Below, in pieces: positions 34,885 to 47,343 of a DNA stretch of 64,000 nt. The translations under genes were made by a program, and so were the position numbers. The stretch is taken from positions 632,763 through 696,762 of the forward strand of contig JACTVC010000010.1 in assembly GCA_018417955.1 (NCBI GenBank), given 5' to 3'. The stretch is from Laccaria trichodermophora. Its lineage: Eukaryota; Basidiomycota; Agaricomycetes; Agaricales; Hydnangiaceae. The first letter of the stretch is position 1, and every line of letters starts with the position of its first letter. Below the pieces are notes generated by a model, which was not told where the DNA came from, did not search any database, and saw nothing but the letters and a program-made list of their open reading frames with translations.

Positions 34885-36508
34885 TTGCTTCATCTCGCAA
34901 TCATACGGCCGTCTGAGTGTCAAGAAAACCCTCGAAAACACCATCCACTTTAAAACTCCCTCTCAGACGGCAACCTACGAGTTCGATTCCTCCCTGGTGA
35001 CACACTGCATTGATTTATGACACGGACTATTACGCATATTGTATTTTTTACGCATCCTCACGCCCCACCTTCCTCTACGCGGTTCCATTCACGGATCGCT
35101 TGCTTACCGGCTCCTGCGTCAGTGACGCAGTTCCATGGTTGTCTGCTCTCCCCCCTCTTTTGCAGCCGCGCCGCACACTTCACCTCCTGTGACCTCCATC
35201 GACTCTGAGGATATGGCCTGTGGTTACCTCAGCTTGGCTCGCAGCGAAGTGGAGGTACTGAAGACTTTAACTCTGATTTTGGATTCCGGGACCACGGTTG
35301 ATGGTTGGCTCAGACGCGACACCGACACAAGACCCGAGGCGGTGCTCGAGGCGCAATATCTCCCTCTTCGTGAGCGTGAGTGCGTACCTCGCCTGCCCAG
35401 CGGCCCATTCTTGTTTTCTATCTTTCTACATCGTCGCTCGTCTACCACCATTCCGATCCCATACCACTCCATGTGTGCTTGAGGCGACGACCACTTAATT
35501 GTGGTTCCGTGCTTCGCACATGCCGATACACTGGCATCAATTGTCTATCTTCTATTACCTCAAGAATCAGCAGATCGCATGCTATACATGGATATTTCAC
35601 CGCCATCTGGACATAGCAAGCTTCCAATATCTGGCTCTCGTCACGCATCATTTTTTATTGATATCACTGATTTATAACATTTCCCACCATTCCACACTCG
35701 CCGCCTACCTCACTGTCGTGGCCACGGATGTATGATCAACCTCTACGGCCGCTACAATCCCTTGCTCCGATTCCCCGGTACCATCTTTTCTCCCATCTTT
35801 TCATTGAGCCCGCGATTTTCATATGGTATGTGAATGAACGCCCCTTCACTTTGCGCATTGTATGCTGCAAAGCGGGAGATGATGGTCACCGGGAACGATC
35901 TGGACTTGCGCGGCGAGGGCGGAATTTGACGACAAAATGAGCTATCCCATGGAACATCGACGATCACCTTCTACTTCACTTTTCTATCCATCGATATCGT
36001 GACTCGGACCATCTATCGGTTCTCGCCTTTTTGTGCCCCGGCTTGGCTAGTCCTTGCTGTGAGAGCCGAACTGCGCTGAGTACGGCCGATAGACCCTGGT
36101 TGGTGTTGAAGATATTCTGGTGATTGTGAAGGCTCGTTGAAGTTGCTCGAAGCTTCTTCCCCGATATCCTCTAGTTAGGCTTTGCCGGGTGTTGTTCCTC
36201 TACGATATTTCTAACGCTCTCAAAATGCCCCCCTCATGCCCCATGCCCTAAGCCCCAGTTAAACCATCACTCCATGTTCCTGCGCGTGCGCAGTTCGGTC
36301 GCCAACTTGAGCGCTCATCACCTACCTCATCGCATACCTACAATTCGAGATTGTTGTCTACATAGTTCCGTTGTAGTACGATTTCCGTGTGATCTTACGA
36401 CACAATGTAACGACACGTTTTATGCTCTCGATGTCCACATTTGAGGGGGTGACTAAGTTTTTTTCAGAAGTATTTCTTTTTTTTCTGACGTTTTCTTTCA
36501 TAACCATC
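34885..36508. other. Intergenic, 1.6 kb
   Basis: Between bHLH paralogue B and the tubulin cofactor A gene. Several short ORFs exist, the longest 115 codons at 35135-35482, but their wording is low-complexity and splice signals do not extend them. The T-rich end (36455-36510) leads into the cofactor ATG. No gene called. Confidence 0.5.
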
Positions 36509-37002
36509 ATGAGTGATATACCCGCAATTCGTCGTCAGCTAAAGATTCAAGCTGGGGGCGTGGCACGGTAAGTGTATAGTCCTCTCACCCTCACTTGATG
36601 ATTTGATTAGGGAGAATCCACAGACTCGCGAAGGAAAATGGCCTTTATCGTAAAGAGGCTGATCAACTCAAATTGAAGCGCGATAAACTGGTCGTGGAAG
36701 ACGCTGAGAGTTGGGACGTCAAGAACGCAGTGCGTGTTGTCAGAATGTACTATCCTACTATAGATCTAACAAGTAATGGAAGACACGGATGATCGAGGAA
36801 TCGGAGAAGATGGTGATAGATACGGCCACTCGTCTGGGAAAAGCTGCTGATGTACTGGGTGACCTTGTGGTGAGAGCTAGAACGATTGCTTTCACAGTTT
36901 GTGATTCACAAAATTCAGGTGCTTGCAGAGAAGGAATCTGAATTGGCAGAGGACCCAGCGCTTGTGAAGGCGAAGGAAGCGCTGGAAGCTGCGAAGGCGT
37001 AA
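36509..37002 (+). CDS. RBL2: Tubulin-binding cofactor A
   Basis: Exons 36509-36567, 36624-36729, 36783-36869, 36919-37002; 111 aa, the normal size. It binds free beta-tubulin and passes it along the tubulin folding pathway. The all-helical TBCA signature is present: RQLKIQAGGVARLAKENGLY with a following KEADQLKLKRDKL, then NATRMIEESEKMV and a C-terminal helix AEDPALVKAKEALEAAKA. Three GT-AG introns. It ends 122 bp from the convergent Mediator-like gene. Confidence 0.93.
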
Positions 37003-37124
37003 GCTTCAGGTGGTGAATGGTGTAATCGATGTCCTTTGTATTCATATTTTATCAAACGTCAGGAAAACGAGATGAATGAGAAGATGGTTGAGCTTACAGG
37101 AGTTTCATTCAGAAGCCAAATCCT

Positions 37125-37771
37125 TCAGTCCTGCATGATATCCTTGTTGATATTGGCCGCATCCGAGTCGCGTTTTGCGTCTTGAGCGGCTTTCAGACGC
37201 GTCAAGGCCGCTAAGATTCCCTTCCACGCATCGCGTTCTACCCTCTCTTCTTGCAGTCCACGGTCCCTTCTTGAAGAACCGTCATCGGAAGGAAGACCCA
37301 CTCCGAGAGAAGGGGGTATAAATCCCGGAGGAGGGGCATTAATGGCGGATGGGGCGATGCGGGAGTGACGAATATGTGCGAGAGATGAACGAATAGCTAC
37401 TTGTATTGACTGTGCATTCAACGTGTGAGAAGTGTTGAGAGGGGAGTCGAAAGATGTGCGTACGTCAAGGCGCTCGAAGTACTCGCTAACTTCGAGAACG
37501 AATTGCTCCGATCTCTCCTCGCCTTGAGGCAGATTATCTTCAGGACCATCCGTTTGAGGTAGAGTAAGGAGGGAGATGGATGAGGCAGCCAAAGAGAGCA
37601 GCCTGGTGATGTCCTTTAGTTTTAGTCAGTAAGGGCGTATCAAGAATATTGAGGCATTGTGACCTTGTCGACCTCTCCTAGCGCGTATATTTGTCGTGCT
37701 GTGCGGCTTGTAGTCCAGATGGGATCAATATCCGAGCCGTGCGCCTCTCGTTCGAGTGTAGACTCGGCCAT
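37125..37771 (-). CDS. MED11: Mediator subunit 11-like protein
   Basis: Exons (minus) 37771-37664 and 37613-37125; 198 aa. Residues about 18-55 form the helix pair of Mediator 11: TARQIYALGEVDKDITRLL followed by SLAASSISLLTLP, close to the family pattern in which a helix with Leu-Glu-x-(I/V)-(D/E)-K is followed by an Ala/Ser-rich helix. Med11 pairs with Med22 in the Mediator head and contacts TFIIH. The rest has a helical segment (SEQFVLEVSEYFERLDV; a later AIRSSLAHIR), a Pro-rich loop and a terminal helix (WKGILAALTRLKAAQDAK). The start ATG lies only 54 bp from the inverted-repeat element. The call rests on a short motif, so it is moderate. Confidence 0.6.
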
Positions 37772-37824
37772 GGTGCATGCAGGGTGGGTTCAGGCATTCA
37801 GAGGCATTCGAGATTGCAATGAAA

Positions 37825-38602
37825 ATTACAGCCATGTGCGGAACATAGGGCGCGGCACGATTTTTTTTTTTTTCGCCAAATAAACAAACAGATTTATGTA
37901 GTTGTAAAGTATTGGCTATGTAGCACGCTCAAAAGTCGTCCATTCAGCTTGAAAATAGAACCATTCGACGCAGATTTTGAATCTGCGTCCGACAGTGTAT
38001 AATTTTTCACTGCGAGGAAAGAATGAATGTGTAATTATGTACATGACAAAACTGGAAGAACAACGTTGACGTGGCAGCCTCCAGCCTCAATTCTCGTACG
38101 CCCTGTCTGCCCGTTGACCTTTATATACATGCAGTATACATGTGTCAAGCTGCCGCCCCCTTCAATCCACCTAAGTCATGTCACGGGCTGTAGGGCATGA
38201 ATGGGATGGCCACGTCCGCTCTTCCGGAAATATTGACCAAGCAGAATAAAGCACCAATAAGCTTACAATAATGCCCCATCCTCCAGAAACTTGACCTGAA
38301 GGTCTGAGCTGCCCAAAAGACGCAACGGGCGAAGGGGGAACATTGAGATGTGGATGCTGTGTATTGAACGTCGCAGATGATCGTTTCCGATGGTGCAGCG
38401 GTTATTTCTTGCGGTCGATGGAACATGGGCACATCGACGTGTGCAGATTTGGAATCAGCGTCGAATGAATCTAATTTCAAGTTGAATGGACGACTTTTGA
38501 GCGTGCTACATAGACAATACTTTACAACTACAAAAATCTGTTTGTTTATTTGGCGAAAAAAAAAATTCGCGCCGCGCCCTATGTTCTGCACATGGCTGTA
38601 AT
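37825..38602. mobile_element. MITE-like element with about 165-bp terminal inverted repeats
   Basis: The left arm 37825-37989 and right arm 38441-38602 are near-identical in inverted orientation. Both read inward from ATTACAGCCATGTGC, GAACATAGGGCGCGGC, a T run, CGCCAAATAAACAAACAGATTT, GTAGTTGTAAAGTATTG, CTATGTAGCACGCTCAAAAG, TCGTCCATTCA. The arms differ at a minority of positions, so the insertion is not brand new. The 450-bp middle has no transposase frame. I see no convincing target-site duplication. It sits exactly between the Mediator-like start and the LTV1 stop. Confidence 0.8.
37967..37990. repeat. Short perfect hairpin in left TIR
   Basis: GACGCAGATT and AATCTGCGTC flank a 3-base loop near 37967-37990, making a 10-bp perfect stem at the inner edge of the left arm. 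The right arm carries a decayed version (GTGTGCAGATTTGGAATCAGCGTC), so sub-terminal hairpins are part of the element. Confidence 0.6.
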
Positions 38603-38664
38603 CAACTCAATCTCAGCGCTACAAAAATCTTTCATAAATCCACCTCTATAATGGAAAGATTCTA

Positions 38665-40517
38665 TTACAGCTTTTTCAATCTCTTTTCCTTGTTAACAAT
38701 TCTTTTCATCTGTTCCTTTACCTCTGCACCAAATTGTACTTTTGTCGTCTTCTTCTCAGCTCTTCGTATTTGTCGCTTCGCCTTCACCGCTGTTTTTCTT
38801 GCTTTCTTGTCCTCTTTATTTTCATTGCGAGGTCTTGATATCGTTCGTCGATGACCTGTTGACGCTTAATTATAATGTTCGAGGGCACTCAACCAAAAAT
38901 ACACACCAATGGTTAATGACTCAGAATCGGATTCGTCAGATCCTTCCGTCCCAGAGGATGAGTTCAAGGAAACGCGACGCTCCGTTGACTTGTTTTCAAG
39001 AGATTTCGAAGCAGCAAGCACCGGAAAGCCAGTTCTTCGATCGAGCAAAACTTTGGGTACAAGTTTTTGATCGCGAGCACGAATAAGACGTGGGTGGTTT
39101 TCGAGGTTTGAGTAGGTTGCTAGAACGTCAGCAGGTTATTGAAAATTTACGGGAAATGCAGATATTGTTTACTCAATATCGTTTCGCAATCCCAACGATC
39201 TTTCTTGTCTTCATCTTCTGAGAGCAGCAAGTCATCATAATTCTCTTCCTTGTCGTCGTCCTCCACTCTTACGCGTTCATCACGTCCCATCGCTCGTCGC
39301 AACGAGTTCAGCTTATCCACCCCACTTTCCCCTTCCAGTTTGGGTTTCATCTTCCGGCCCAGGATCTCAAAATCGTTCAAGAATTCCTTAACCATAGAAT
39401 CAAAATCTTCACGAGAGGTTATGAGTTCTGGGGCCTCGTCAGTGTCGGGATCCTCGTCAGAGAGATCTTCCTCATTGTCGGCGTCCTCGTTATATTGTTT
39501 GAGAATCATCTGCAAAGTATGATATTACAAATATGGATTAAATGTCAAGCTCTTACCTGGTCAAAGCGTTCGTCGAGAGTTTGTAAAGCCTCGTTTCGGA
39601 ACATCGAAGAACTGCTCATGCTATAACCAGACGCATCACTGGTTCGTTTCCGCCTCTTCCCTCCAATGACAGATGTTTCGGGTAGTTTGCCTATGGTATC
39701 TTGGCCTTCTGAATCATATCCGTCGTCACTTTGTGCTTCATTGCGATGATCTTGTTTAAATTTCGCGAATCTACCCTCCCAAGTGCTTTCATCATTTCCC
39801 TCTTCTTCCTTATCCACTGCTCCCACCGCAACATGGTCCTCCTCAAATTCAAAGCCGAAGGCCTCATCGCTCCCCCTTGCTCCATCTGCTATAAGTTCAC
39901 CAAAAAAATCGTCCTCGAGCCCGTCGTCGACAAAAGCATCGTCTTCAAGTGCCTCCAGAACTTGCCGAAGATGAGGATCCATATCCGGCTGGAACCCTGC
40001 TATACTCTCTGGAATAGCCTGTTGCGACTCGTACGTTCTGGGAAGTTCAGAGGTGGAAGCTAGCACGCCTTCCGGAAGATCTATTAACTCGATTCCGTCG
40101 TGCCTCTTTGTTCGAGCCTGAGATCTTTTGCTCAAAGTTGCTGGTGCTTCGATAAGCATACTTTCAACGCCATCCTCTTGGATTCCAACTTGGCGAAGAT
40201 GTTGCATGTAATCGTATTCAGTGTCATCGTAATAAACACCGTACGATGCAGCCTCGCCAATATTACGCCTTTGATATGCTATCTCTGACGAGTCCAGAAG
40301 GGCTTCAAGGTCTGCGCGAGATTTGCCCTGATGTATCATTTTATTTTGAAATCAGATAAAATTTATGAGCACCAACCTTCTTGGTATTCTCTCGTTCAAA
40401 TTCTTTGAGGACATGTTTGCTAGCATCTGGGTCGTTGATAAGCGGGTCTCGTTGTGAGCGATGAACAAGTTGGAAATGTTTTGCGCCTGGTTGGCGAAAG
40501 ATCGATTTTTGTGGCAT
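38665..40517 (-). CDS. LTV1: LTV1, 40S ribosome assembly and export factor
   Basis: Exons (minus) 40517-40377, 40327-39557, 39509-39173, 39119-38907, 38855-38665; 550 aa. LTV1 joins pre-40S particles with Enp1 and Rps3 and is released by CK1-type kinase (Hrr25) phosphorylation. The N-terminal block is diagnostic: KHFQLVHRSQRDPLINDP, then YGVYYDDTEYDYMQHLRQVG. Acidic stretches follow (EEDEDDDLLLSEDE type). The C-terminal part keeps TYSNLENHPRLIRARDQK and a long basic tail (KARKTAVKAKRQIRRAEKK and KRIVNKEKRLKKL). The last exon begins after a gtgtgt donor; without that splice the protein would lose the basic tail. The casein kinase 1 gene in this window is a family relative of its known kinase. 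Confidence 0.95.
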
Positions 40518-40687
40518 TGGAGTGTAGAGGAAAGGAGCACGGTTACGTAATGCATAGCTGTTGCAGGTCTGCCTCTGCCACCACCATCGCAACTATTGCA
40601 CGTCGACGACAGTAAACCCTTCCTTTTTACCCCTTATTTTCAGTGAACAGACGGCTTCGTTGACCTTCCCTGTTCCTTCCCCCTCCA

Positions 40688-43600
40688 ATGGATACGCGTA
40701 TCAACCCACAACGCGAGCATTCTAGACGTGGTTTCTCTATATAAGTCGCCATTTCTATCGCTGAACTTCAATCTTGGTTCTGACATCCATTGATTTCTCT
40801 ACTAGTCACCAAAAGGTCGTTTTGGAGATTGATTTTGGTGGTGTCTTATGGGTATGCAACACTCCTTTGCCATGCTAGCATCTTGACGCTCACCCACAAT
40901 AGGGCTACACTGAGATTACGATCGTTCCGACGAGTAGTGAGCTTCGAACCATTCATCTTCAGTCACGCCAATGCAGTGCGTAACAAAAGATCTGCTCCGT
41001 GTATCATTCTCATTCGATTCATCTAGCCATCCAGTCTGTCACGGTTGCTGGTCATGCCGCGGATTTTGCACAACACGATTCCCTCACAAGCCTGAGCATG
41101 GGCGGACCTTCGGAGTCTCAGGACTGCCACAGACATCCAGAATTGAAACGAAAGATTTATTCTGCCCTTCAAGAGAGTGACGAGGGAGAGTTGTCGATAG
41201 CGGTCCCGAAAGAGGTGGCACTCAAGCAATCCGGTCACACGTCATCAAATAATTTCTTCAACGATGGTACGTGTCAATTGGAACACATGGTTGTCTGACA
41301 TAGATTTAACGCGTTCTGACAGTCGCGACGCCTGAACCTCAGACGCCCGGTCTCTCTCAAGCACAGGCTCTGCCCGAATTCTCTCCTATCGTGGTGAACA
41401 TCGCCTATAGCCTTCGTAATCCCGTCGATGGCTTTGAGTTTGTGATTCCTAATGATGCTTACCCATATGTGAGTCAACCCAGTCTACTGTTGGACCTAGT
41501 GACTCATTTAAGTTAAGCGCGTTCCTCATGCCTATACGTCGCCTTCATCACCCGATGCCGCGCGCTGTTGGGTTCCCTGTATTGACAACTTATGGGAAAA
41601 GTGCACGTGGGAGTTTGAGTTCATTGTTCCGAGATATCTCGAAGAACGAGAAACCAACCAAGACGACGAAGATTTCAATGATGCGTCTCCGACCATCGTG
41701 GTTTGTAGTGGCGAACTTGTGGAACAGGTAGGATGGAAATGACGTAGGATGTTCATTTACTGACATCTGTTACAGGTTGCCCATCCATACAACTCTAACA
41801 AAACCATCTTCTTGTTCTCTCAGGCCGTTCTTACCTCTGTTCAGCATATCGCTTTCGCTGCAGGTCCCTTCCACCTTTTCCGCATACCTGTTGACAACAC
41901 TACGGAAGATGCGTCCGGATCATCACAACCCTCAATGTATGCTTTCTGCCTCCCTGGTCACGAATCTCACCTTACTACATCAACCTCCTTCCTCCGCTCT
42001 GCGATGAGTTTCTACGCCACCGAATTTGGTTCCTATCCTTTCGGATCATATAAGCTTGTTTTTGTCGATCAACTACCTACTCAGCGCTTTGATAGTGCTA
42101 CTCTGTCTCTTGTAACCATCGACCTTCTGCACGGCGAAGATACGATAGAGCAAGCGCTTGAAACACGCCAAGCCTTGTCTCATGCCTTGGCATGCCAATG
42201 GGCAGGAATCAACATCATTCCCAAGAATTGGTCTGACCTCTGGCTGGTGAACGGTTTAGCTCTGCACATCACAGGACTTTATATGCGCAAACTGTTTGGA
42301 AACAACGACTATCGGTTCAGGTTGAAGAAGGATATGCAACGAGTTTTGGACTGGGATGTTGGTTGCATGCCTCCAATCTGTCAACCTCAAGTCTTCGACC
42401 CTCCCGATGCAGCAACTCTTCCATTCATTAACCTGAAGGCGCCCTTGATTCTGCACATTCTTGACCGAAGATTGGGCAAGTCAGGTACATCTCTGGGACT
42501 TAGTCGTGTGCTACCGAAAGTATTCCTCTCAGCCATTAGTGGGGAGCTGCAAAATAATGCCCTGTCAACGCACACATTTCTGCGGATGTGCCGTAAAGTT
42601 AGTGGGGTGGATCCAAGGAGCTTTGCCGAGCAATGGATCTATGGCAGTGGTTGCCCATCCTTTGTGTTTCAAGCCTCATTTAATCGGAAGAAGATGGCCG
42701 TGGAGATTTCCATGCGACAAGATGCGCCTGCATACAAAGCTATGGAACACAATGAGGTTTCAAAAATCTTGATGAAACCTGTCCCATTTTTTGAGGTTAG
42801 TATTACGTGGAACCCACTCTAATCGGTATTCATTTTTGTCGATTTATCAGGGTCAAATGACTATTCGAATACACGAAGCAGATGGAACACCCTACGAGCA
42901 TGTTTTAGACATCCGAGCACCCTTCAAGCGATACGAAGTGCCTTTCAACACCAAGTATAAGCGAGTTCGACGCAATACCAAACGTTACCTAGCGCGACAA
43001 GCGGCAGCTCAGGCAGCGGCAGAAGGGGACACCGAGGCAGCTGAAGCTATGGGGATGGTTGATATGGGTTTCGGTCTTGAGGTTTGGGAAAAGGAGCAAG
43101 AACGGGAGAATTGGAAAGTTGCGGATTGGACTGAGGATGAGGAGAGCAACATGAGTGGTGCGACGTACGAGTGGATACGGATGGATGCAGATTTTGAATG
43201 GCTGGCGAATATCAAGTTTGAGCAACCTGACTTCATGTGGGTATCCCAGCTCCAAAGGGATAGGGATGTTGTTGCGCAGCTGGAGGTTTGTACTCAATAT
43301 CTCCCGAGAAACGCTAAATCATCTGAAACAACGCTAGGCCATACATGCGTTAGCAGAGAAACCTACTGCGATTGTTTCCAGTACCCTCACCAAGACGGTT
43401 TTGGTATCAAATTACTACTTCCGCATTCGTTGCGAAGCTGCTTTGGCATTGGTCAATGTATGGCCTTCGAGTTCTTGCTTGTGTTCTACTGAATTGGTAT
43501 GGCATCCAGTGTTGCATACGACGGTTGGATTTTTTAGGCCTGTTCCACCTCTTCAAGCTCTTCCTGCGATACTGCTACGAACCGGAGGACCCCAATCAAG

Positions 43601-46600
43601 ATCTATTCAGTCACAAGTATGTTCCAAAACCAAACGACTTTTCAGATCTCTCCGAGTACTTTGTTCGCAAGGTCAGTCACTTGTGTTGAATAGATAGTTC
43701 TCATTATCTTTACTATGCGCTCTTCAGAGCTTAATTTCCGCTATCTCTCAAGTTCGCTTTGAAAATGGAAAGACCCCATCGGTGGTGCGACAGTTCTTGA
43801 TCGATCAACTTCGGTACAATGATAATACTGCCAATCCGGTGGGTCTACTTGATCAATCAAGGAAACTGCCATTGACTGTACGCAGTATTCCGATGGTTTT
43901 TATATATGCTCGATCATCTCGGCGGCGGCTTGTGCTGTCGTTTCTACAGCGCCACCAGAACGAGGCGAACTGCTACCATCTGAAACTCACGTTGAACAAA
44001 ATGCGGAAGACGTCGATCTGGTCAAGCAAATACGAACGGAAGTTGATCGTTACCGCAGTATGGACAGACTGATTCCTTCCCCTCACAACATTGTGACAAC
44101 TGCTGCGTTGGAGGTTCGTTTCTCCTTCATTCGAATGATGCCAACACTCAGCATATATTATCAGTTCTATGCTCTTCTTGGCGTTTCCAACCTCATCCCC
44201 AGTCACCCAAGAATATTTTTCCCATTGACAAGGTAGTTCCGCAGCTCCAGTAGCTTTCAGTTTGCTGAGTAATTTGAATAGGGAAGGAAATTACACGCAA
44301 GTTCGCATTGCAGCGTTCGACGGACTTTTCTTGACAAAATGGTACACACCTCAAATCATGCGTTACATACTTGCCGTGATGGCGAATGACTCATCGCGAG
44401 TCATACGAAGGCATGTTGCTCGCAACGCATGTTACAGTTTAGCTCTCTTGGTACAGATGGGCGAAATGAAGTCAAACCTCAAAGAAACCGAATCTTTGCT
44501 TATCGAAGAAGATGGGAACGGTCAGGAAAAAGCGAAGGAGTCCAAGAAAAGCGAGATGGACGCTATGATCAAAGCCCTTCGCAAGGATCGTGAAGTTGGG
44601 AAAAATGAAGTCTTACGAGAGTTCCTGATGCCTATTGCCTTGTATGTCTTTGACTTCTTCCTATACAATCTACTGATGTTTAATCGAACTAAAGAATGCC
44701 AGACATTGACCATGAAGTCCGTTGGTGCATCTTGAAACTCGCTGATCTCCTCATTCGCCCTGTCGAAGAGACCCCTCCTACCGTCAAAATACATATCCCA
44801 AGCACACCCGTCACGGAAGTTGCTCCTCAGCTACCATTACCGAAAGTGCCTGCAAAGATTCCTCGAGTCATCAAATCAGGTGGCCCACCAACGAAGGGAC
44901 CATCTATTGCTGTAGCTCCGAAGTTGAGATTAACTAACAGTCCTCTTCCCGATGCCATTCCTCGAGTTTCCATTACTCCGATCGTTGACGCACCTAAGAA
45001 GAATGTCGCGTTTGTGGCGCCAATGGGGCCTCCGGTCACCAAGCCTTCCAAGTTGAAAGGAAAGCCGACTAAGAGCGTCGATACCCACAAAGTAGCTCCT
45101 CAGGTGCCTAAAGTAGCTCATGTGCCCAAAGCTCAGTCTGGAGGAATGTCCCTTAACGATTTGAGGGCTTGCCGAAACGCATTGAAGAAGCTTAGATCGA
45201 ACAAGCATGCTACCTTGTTTCTTCAACCAGTGGATCCCATTCGAGATCATGCACCCAAGTGCGATATGTCTCCTCTATTTCTGACTTTACCCTCTGATAT
45301 CTCTTTCCAGCTACTTTGATATTATCAAAGATCCAATGGATCTCAGTACAATGGGAGCCAAGTTGGAAGAGGGGATGTACAAAGATCGATTTGCATTTCA
45401 GGCAGATTTCCGGCTCATGGTCAACAACTCGAAAACGTATAACACGGCAGGAAGTTTCGTGCACAACGAAGCTATTGGCCTGGAGACTACTTTTGAGAAG
45501 CGTGAGTGTCATCCTTCGACGATGGGCAGAATAATATTCATTTTTGCAATAGAGTGGGCAATCATCAACAAGACGCTTGAGGCTGCCGATAAAGCCCACC
45601 CGCCTCAGGTTTCACAACCCGTGAAACCTCAGCCGCGAACTTTGCCCCCAGTGCCGAAGTCATTTCCATCCCGCCCCGTTCCCGCTTCTGCCCCCGAGAA
45701 AGGAAAGGCTTCCTCTGTACCCGACTCTGTGCCTGTGGCCTCCACCTCTAGACCAATCATCAAACTCAAGGTCGGTTCTCAAAGCAAACCAGTTGAGACG
45801 CCTTCGGAATCTGTTCCTAAAGTACGCGTCAAAAAGCCGAAACTATTGGAATCATCAACATCTGTTACACCCGTCATTGACGCACCACCACCTCCATACG
45901 TGGACGATGGTTCTCACGATATTCTTCAAGAGGTTTTGGCCATTGAACGTGAAAAGGACGAGCAGCGGCACCGGTTGGTAGTTGAGAAGGAGAAAGACAA
46001 GCCCACCATCAATGGCGCGTCTGGGAAGCGGAAGAAGCCAGATATTGTCGATGAAGACGATATATTGGCTTTGACTAAGCCAGCCAAAAAGGAGAGACCG
46101 TCGCCCTCCGGCCCCTCTTCGACTTCATCTAAAGCCGAGGCTCAAGGACCAGTACCTCCGTCGACGAAGGCTGCTTCTGGCATGCAGAGGCCCAAGAAGG
46201 AGAAAGTTGAAGCATCTCGACCACCCAAGGCTGAATCCCCACGGATTTCCCTCAAAGGAAAAGAAAAGGAAGTCGCACCACCGATGCAAGCATTGCCTCC
46301 TTCAACCACTCCGACTCCGATTCAAACTAAAACCAAGAAACCACCAGTTGTCCAAGCAACTCCTCTCAATGACAAGAAATGTAAAGATCTTCTCAGAGCA
46401 CTTGCCAAGGTTCCAGAAGCTGCCATTTTCATGCATCCCGTAGACCCTATAAGGGATGGTTGCCCTACGTGTGTTTTTCGATAATCTGTCTGGAAACCGA
46501 GCTGACACATTCATAGATATCTTGATGAAATTGAGCATCCCATGGATTTCGGTACCGTCACTACCAATTTGATTAATGGCGAGTATGAGACGATGGAGGA

Positions 46601-47186
46601 CTTCAAAAAAGATATCGAGCTCGTTTTCAGCAACTGTCGTCAATTCAATCCGCCAGCAACTTTCCCCGTTGACTGCGCGAATGCTGTGGAAAAGGTGTTC
46701 AAGAAGGAGTGGCCTAAGGCTATGGAACGAAAATTGTCATGGAGTGATAAGCGGGGTTTGCAGGGCATTCTAACGACGCTGGTCAAGGAACCCATGTGAG
46801 TGATGTCATTTTTGTTATCTAATATGCCTTTCTTACTGGTGTATAGCTCCTGGATATACCGAGAACCTGTCGACCCTGTGGCATTGGGAATTCCGACGTA
46901 CCATGATGTTATACCTCGAAAGAATGCCCGAGATTTGAGGACCATTCGGCAGAAACTTGACATTGATAAATACGACACCGTGGAGGCAGTCGAGGCGGAC
47001 CTTGAGCTGATGGTGCAGAACTCGATCACGTTCAATGGCGTTGATTCCGAAGTTGGACCAATAGCTCTGAATATACGCCAACGCATCCAAGAGTTGTTTT
47101 CCCTCTGGAGGTCGGGTCCAACAAAGAAAAGGAAAGAGACTGAGCAGGGAACAGGCCAGCCACTAAAGAAGATCAAGACTGGTTGA
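40688..47186 (+). CDS. TAF2: TFIID subunit TAF2 with three C-terminal bromodomains
   Basis: Nineteen exons: 40688-40740, 40803-40851, 40903-40975, 41027-41266, 41323-41468, 41518-41727, 41776-42795, 42851-43285, 43338-43457, 43510-43671, 43728-43838, 43886-44113, 44165-44232, 44282-44641, 44695-45258, 45311-45501, 45553-46468, 46517-46795, 46847-47186; 1,854 aa. TAF2 is the M1-aminopeptidase-like TFIID subunit that contacts promoter DNA downstream. It starts MDTRINPQREHSRRGFSI, then SHQKVVLEIDFGGVLWGY. The zinc site is lost (SHALACQW for HExxH), as in all TAF2. HEAT repeats follow to about residue 1080. Three bromodomains end the protein. Each keeps the acetyl-lysine Asn: NNSKTYN, SNCRQFN, QNSITFN. 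They share HPVDPIRD/QPVDPIRD/EPVDPVAL entry motifs, suggesting duplication. The first intron is predicted AT-AC (see findings). Confidence 0.93.
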
Positions 47187-47343
47187 ATTTAGAAAGAGAC
47201 CGAAAAGGACTGTGGCTGCATGTATCTTACACGATTCTTTTAATTGTTTTGTCATGGGTGTATGTTGTAGCTAGTGATTATATCGTGGGGAAAATAACTT
47301 GCCGTTGAACAAAATTTGTTGGCACTTGTAAACTCACAAGTCA

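Noticed and set aside
34990..35482. tRNA-like TTCGATTCC and a 115-codon ORF
   Set aside because: No acceptor or anticodon stem pairs around the T-loop-like string, and the ORF has no splice extension or recognisable motif.
38377..38601. 74-codon ORF inside the inverted-repeat element
   Set aside because: Lies mostly within the right arm; no transposase motif and no DDE-like spacing.
37800..38625. Target-site duplication of the TIR element
   Set aside because: Flanks (…ATGAAA and CAACTC…) do not match, so no superfamily is assigned.
43973..44206. Separate minus-strand gene within TAF2
   Set aside because: Falls over TAF2 exons 12-13, whose plus-strand frame is conserved and phased.
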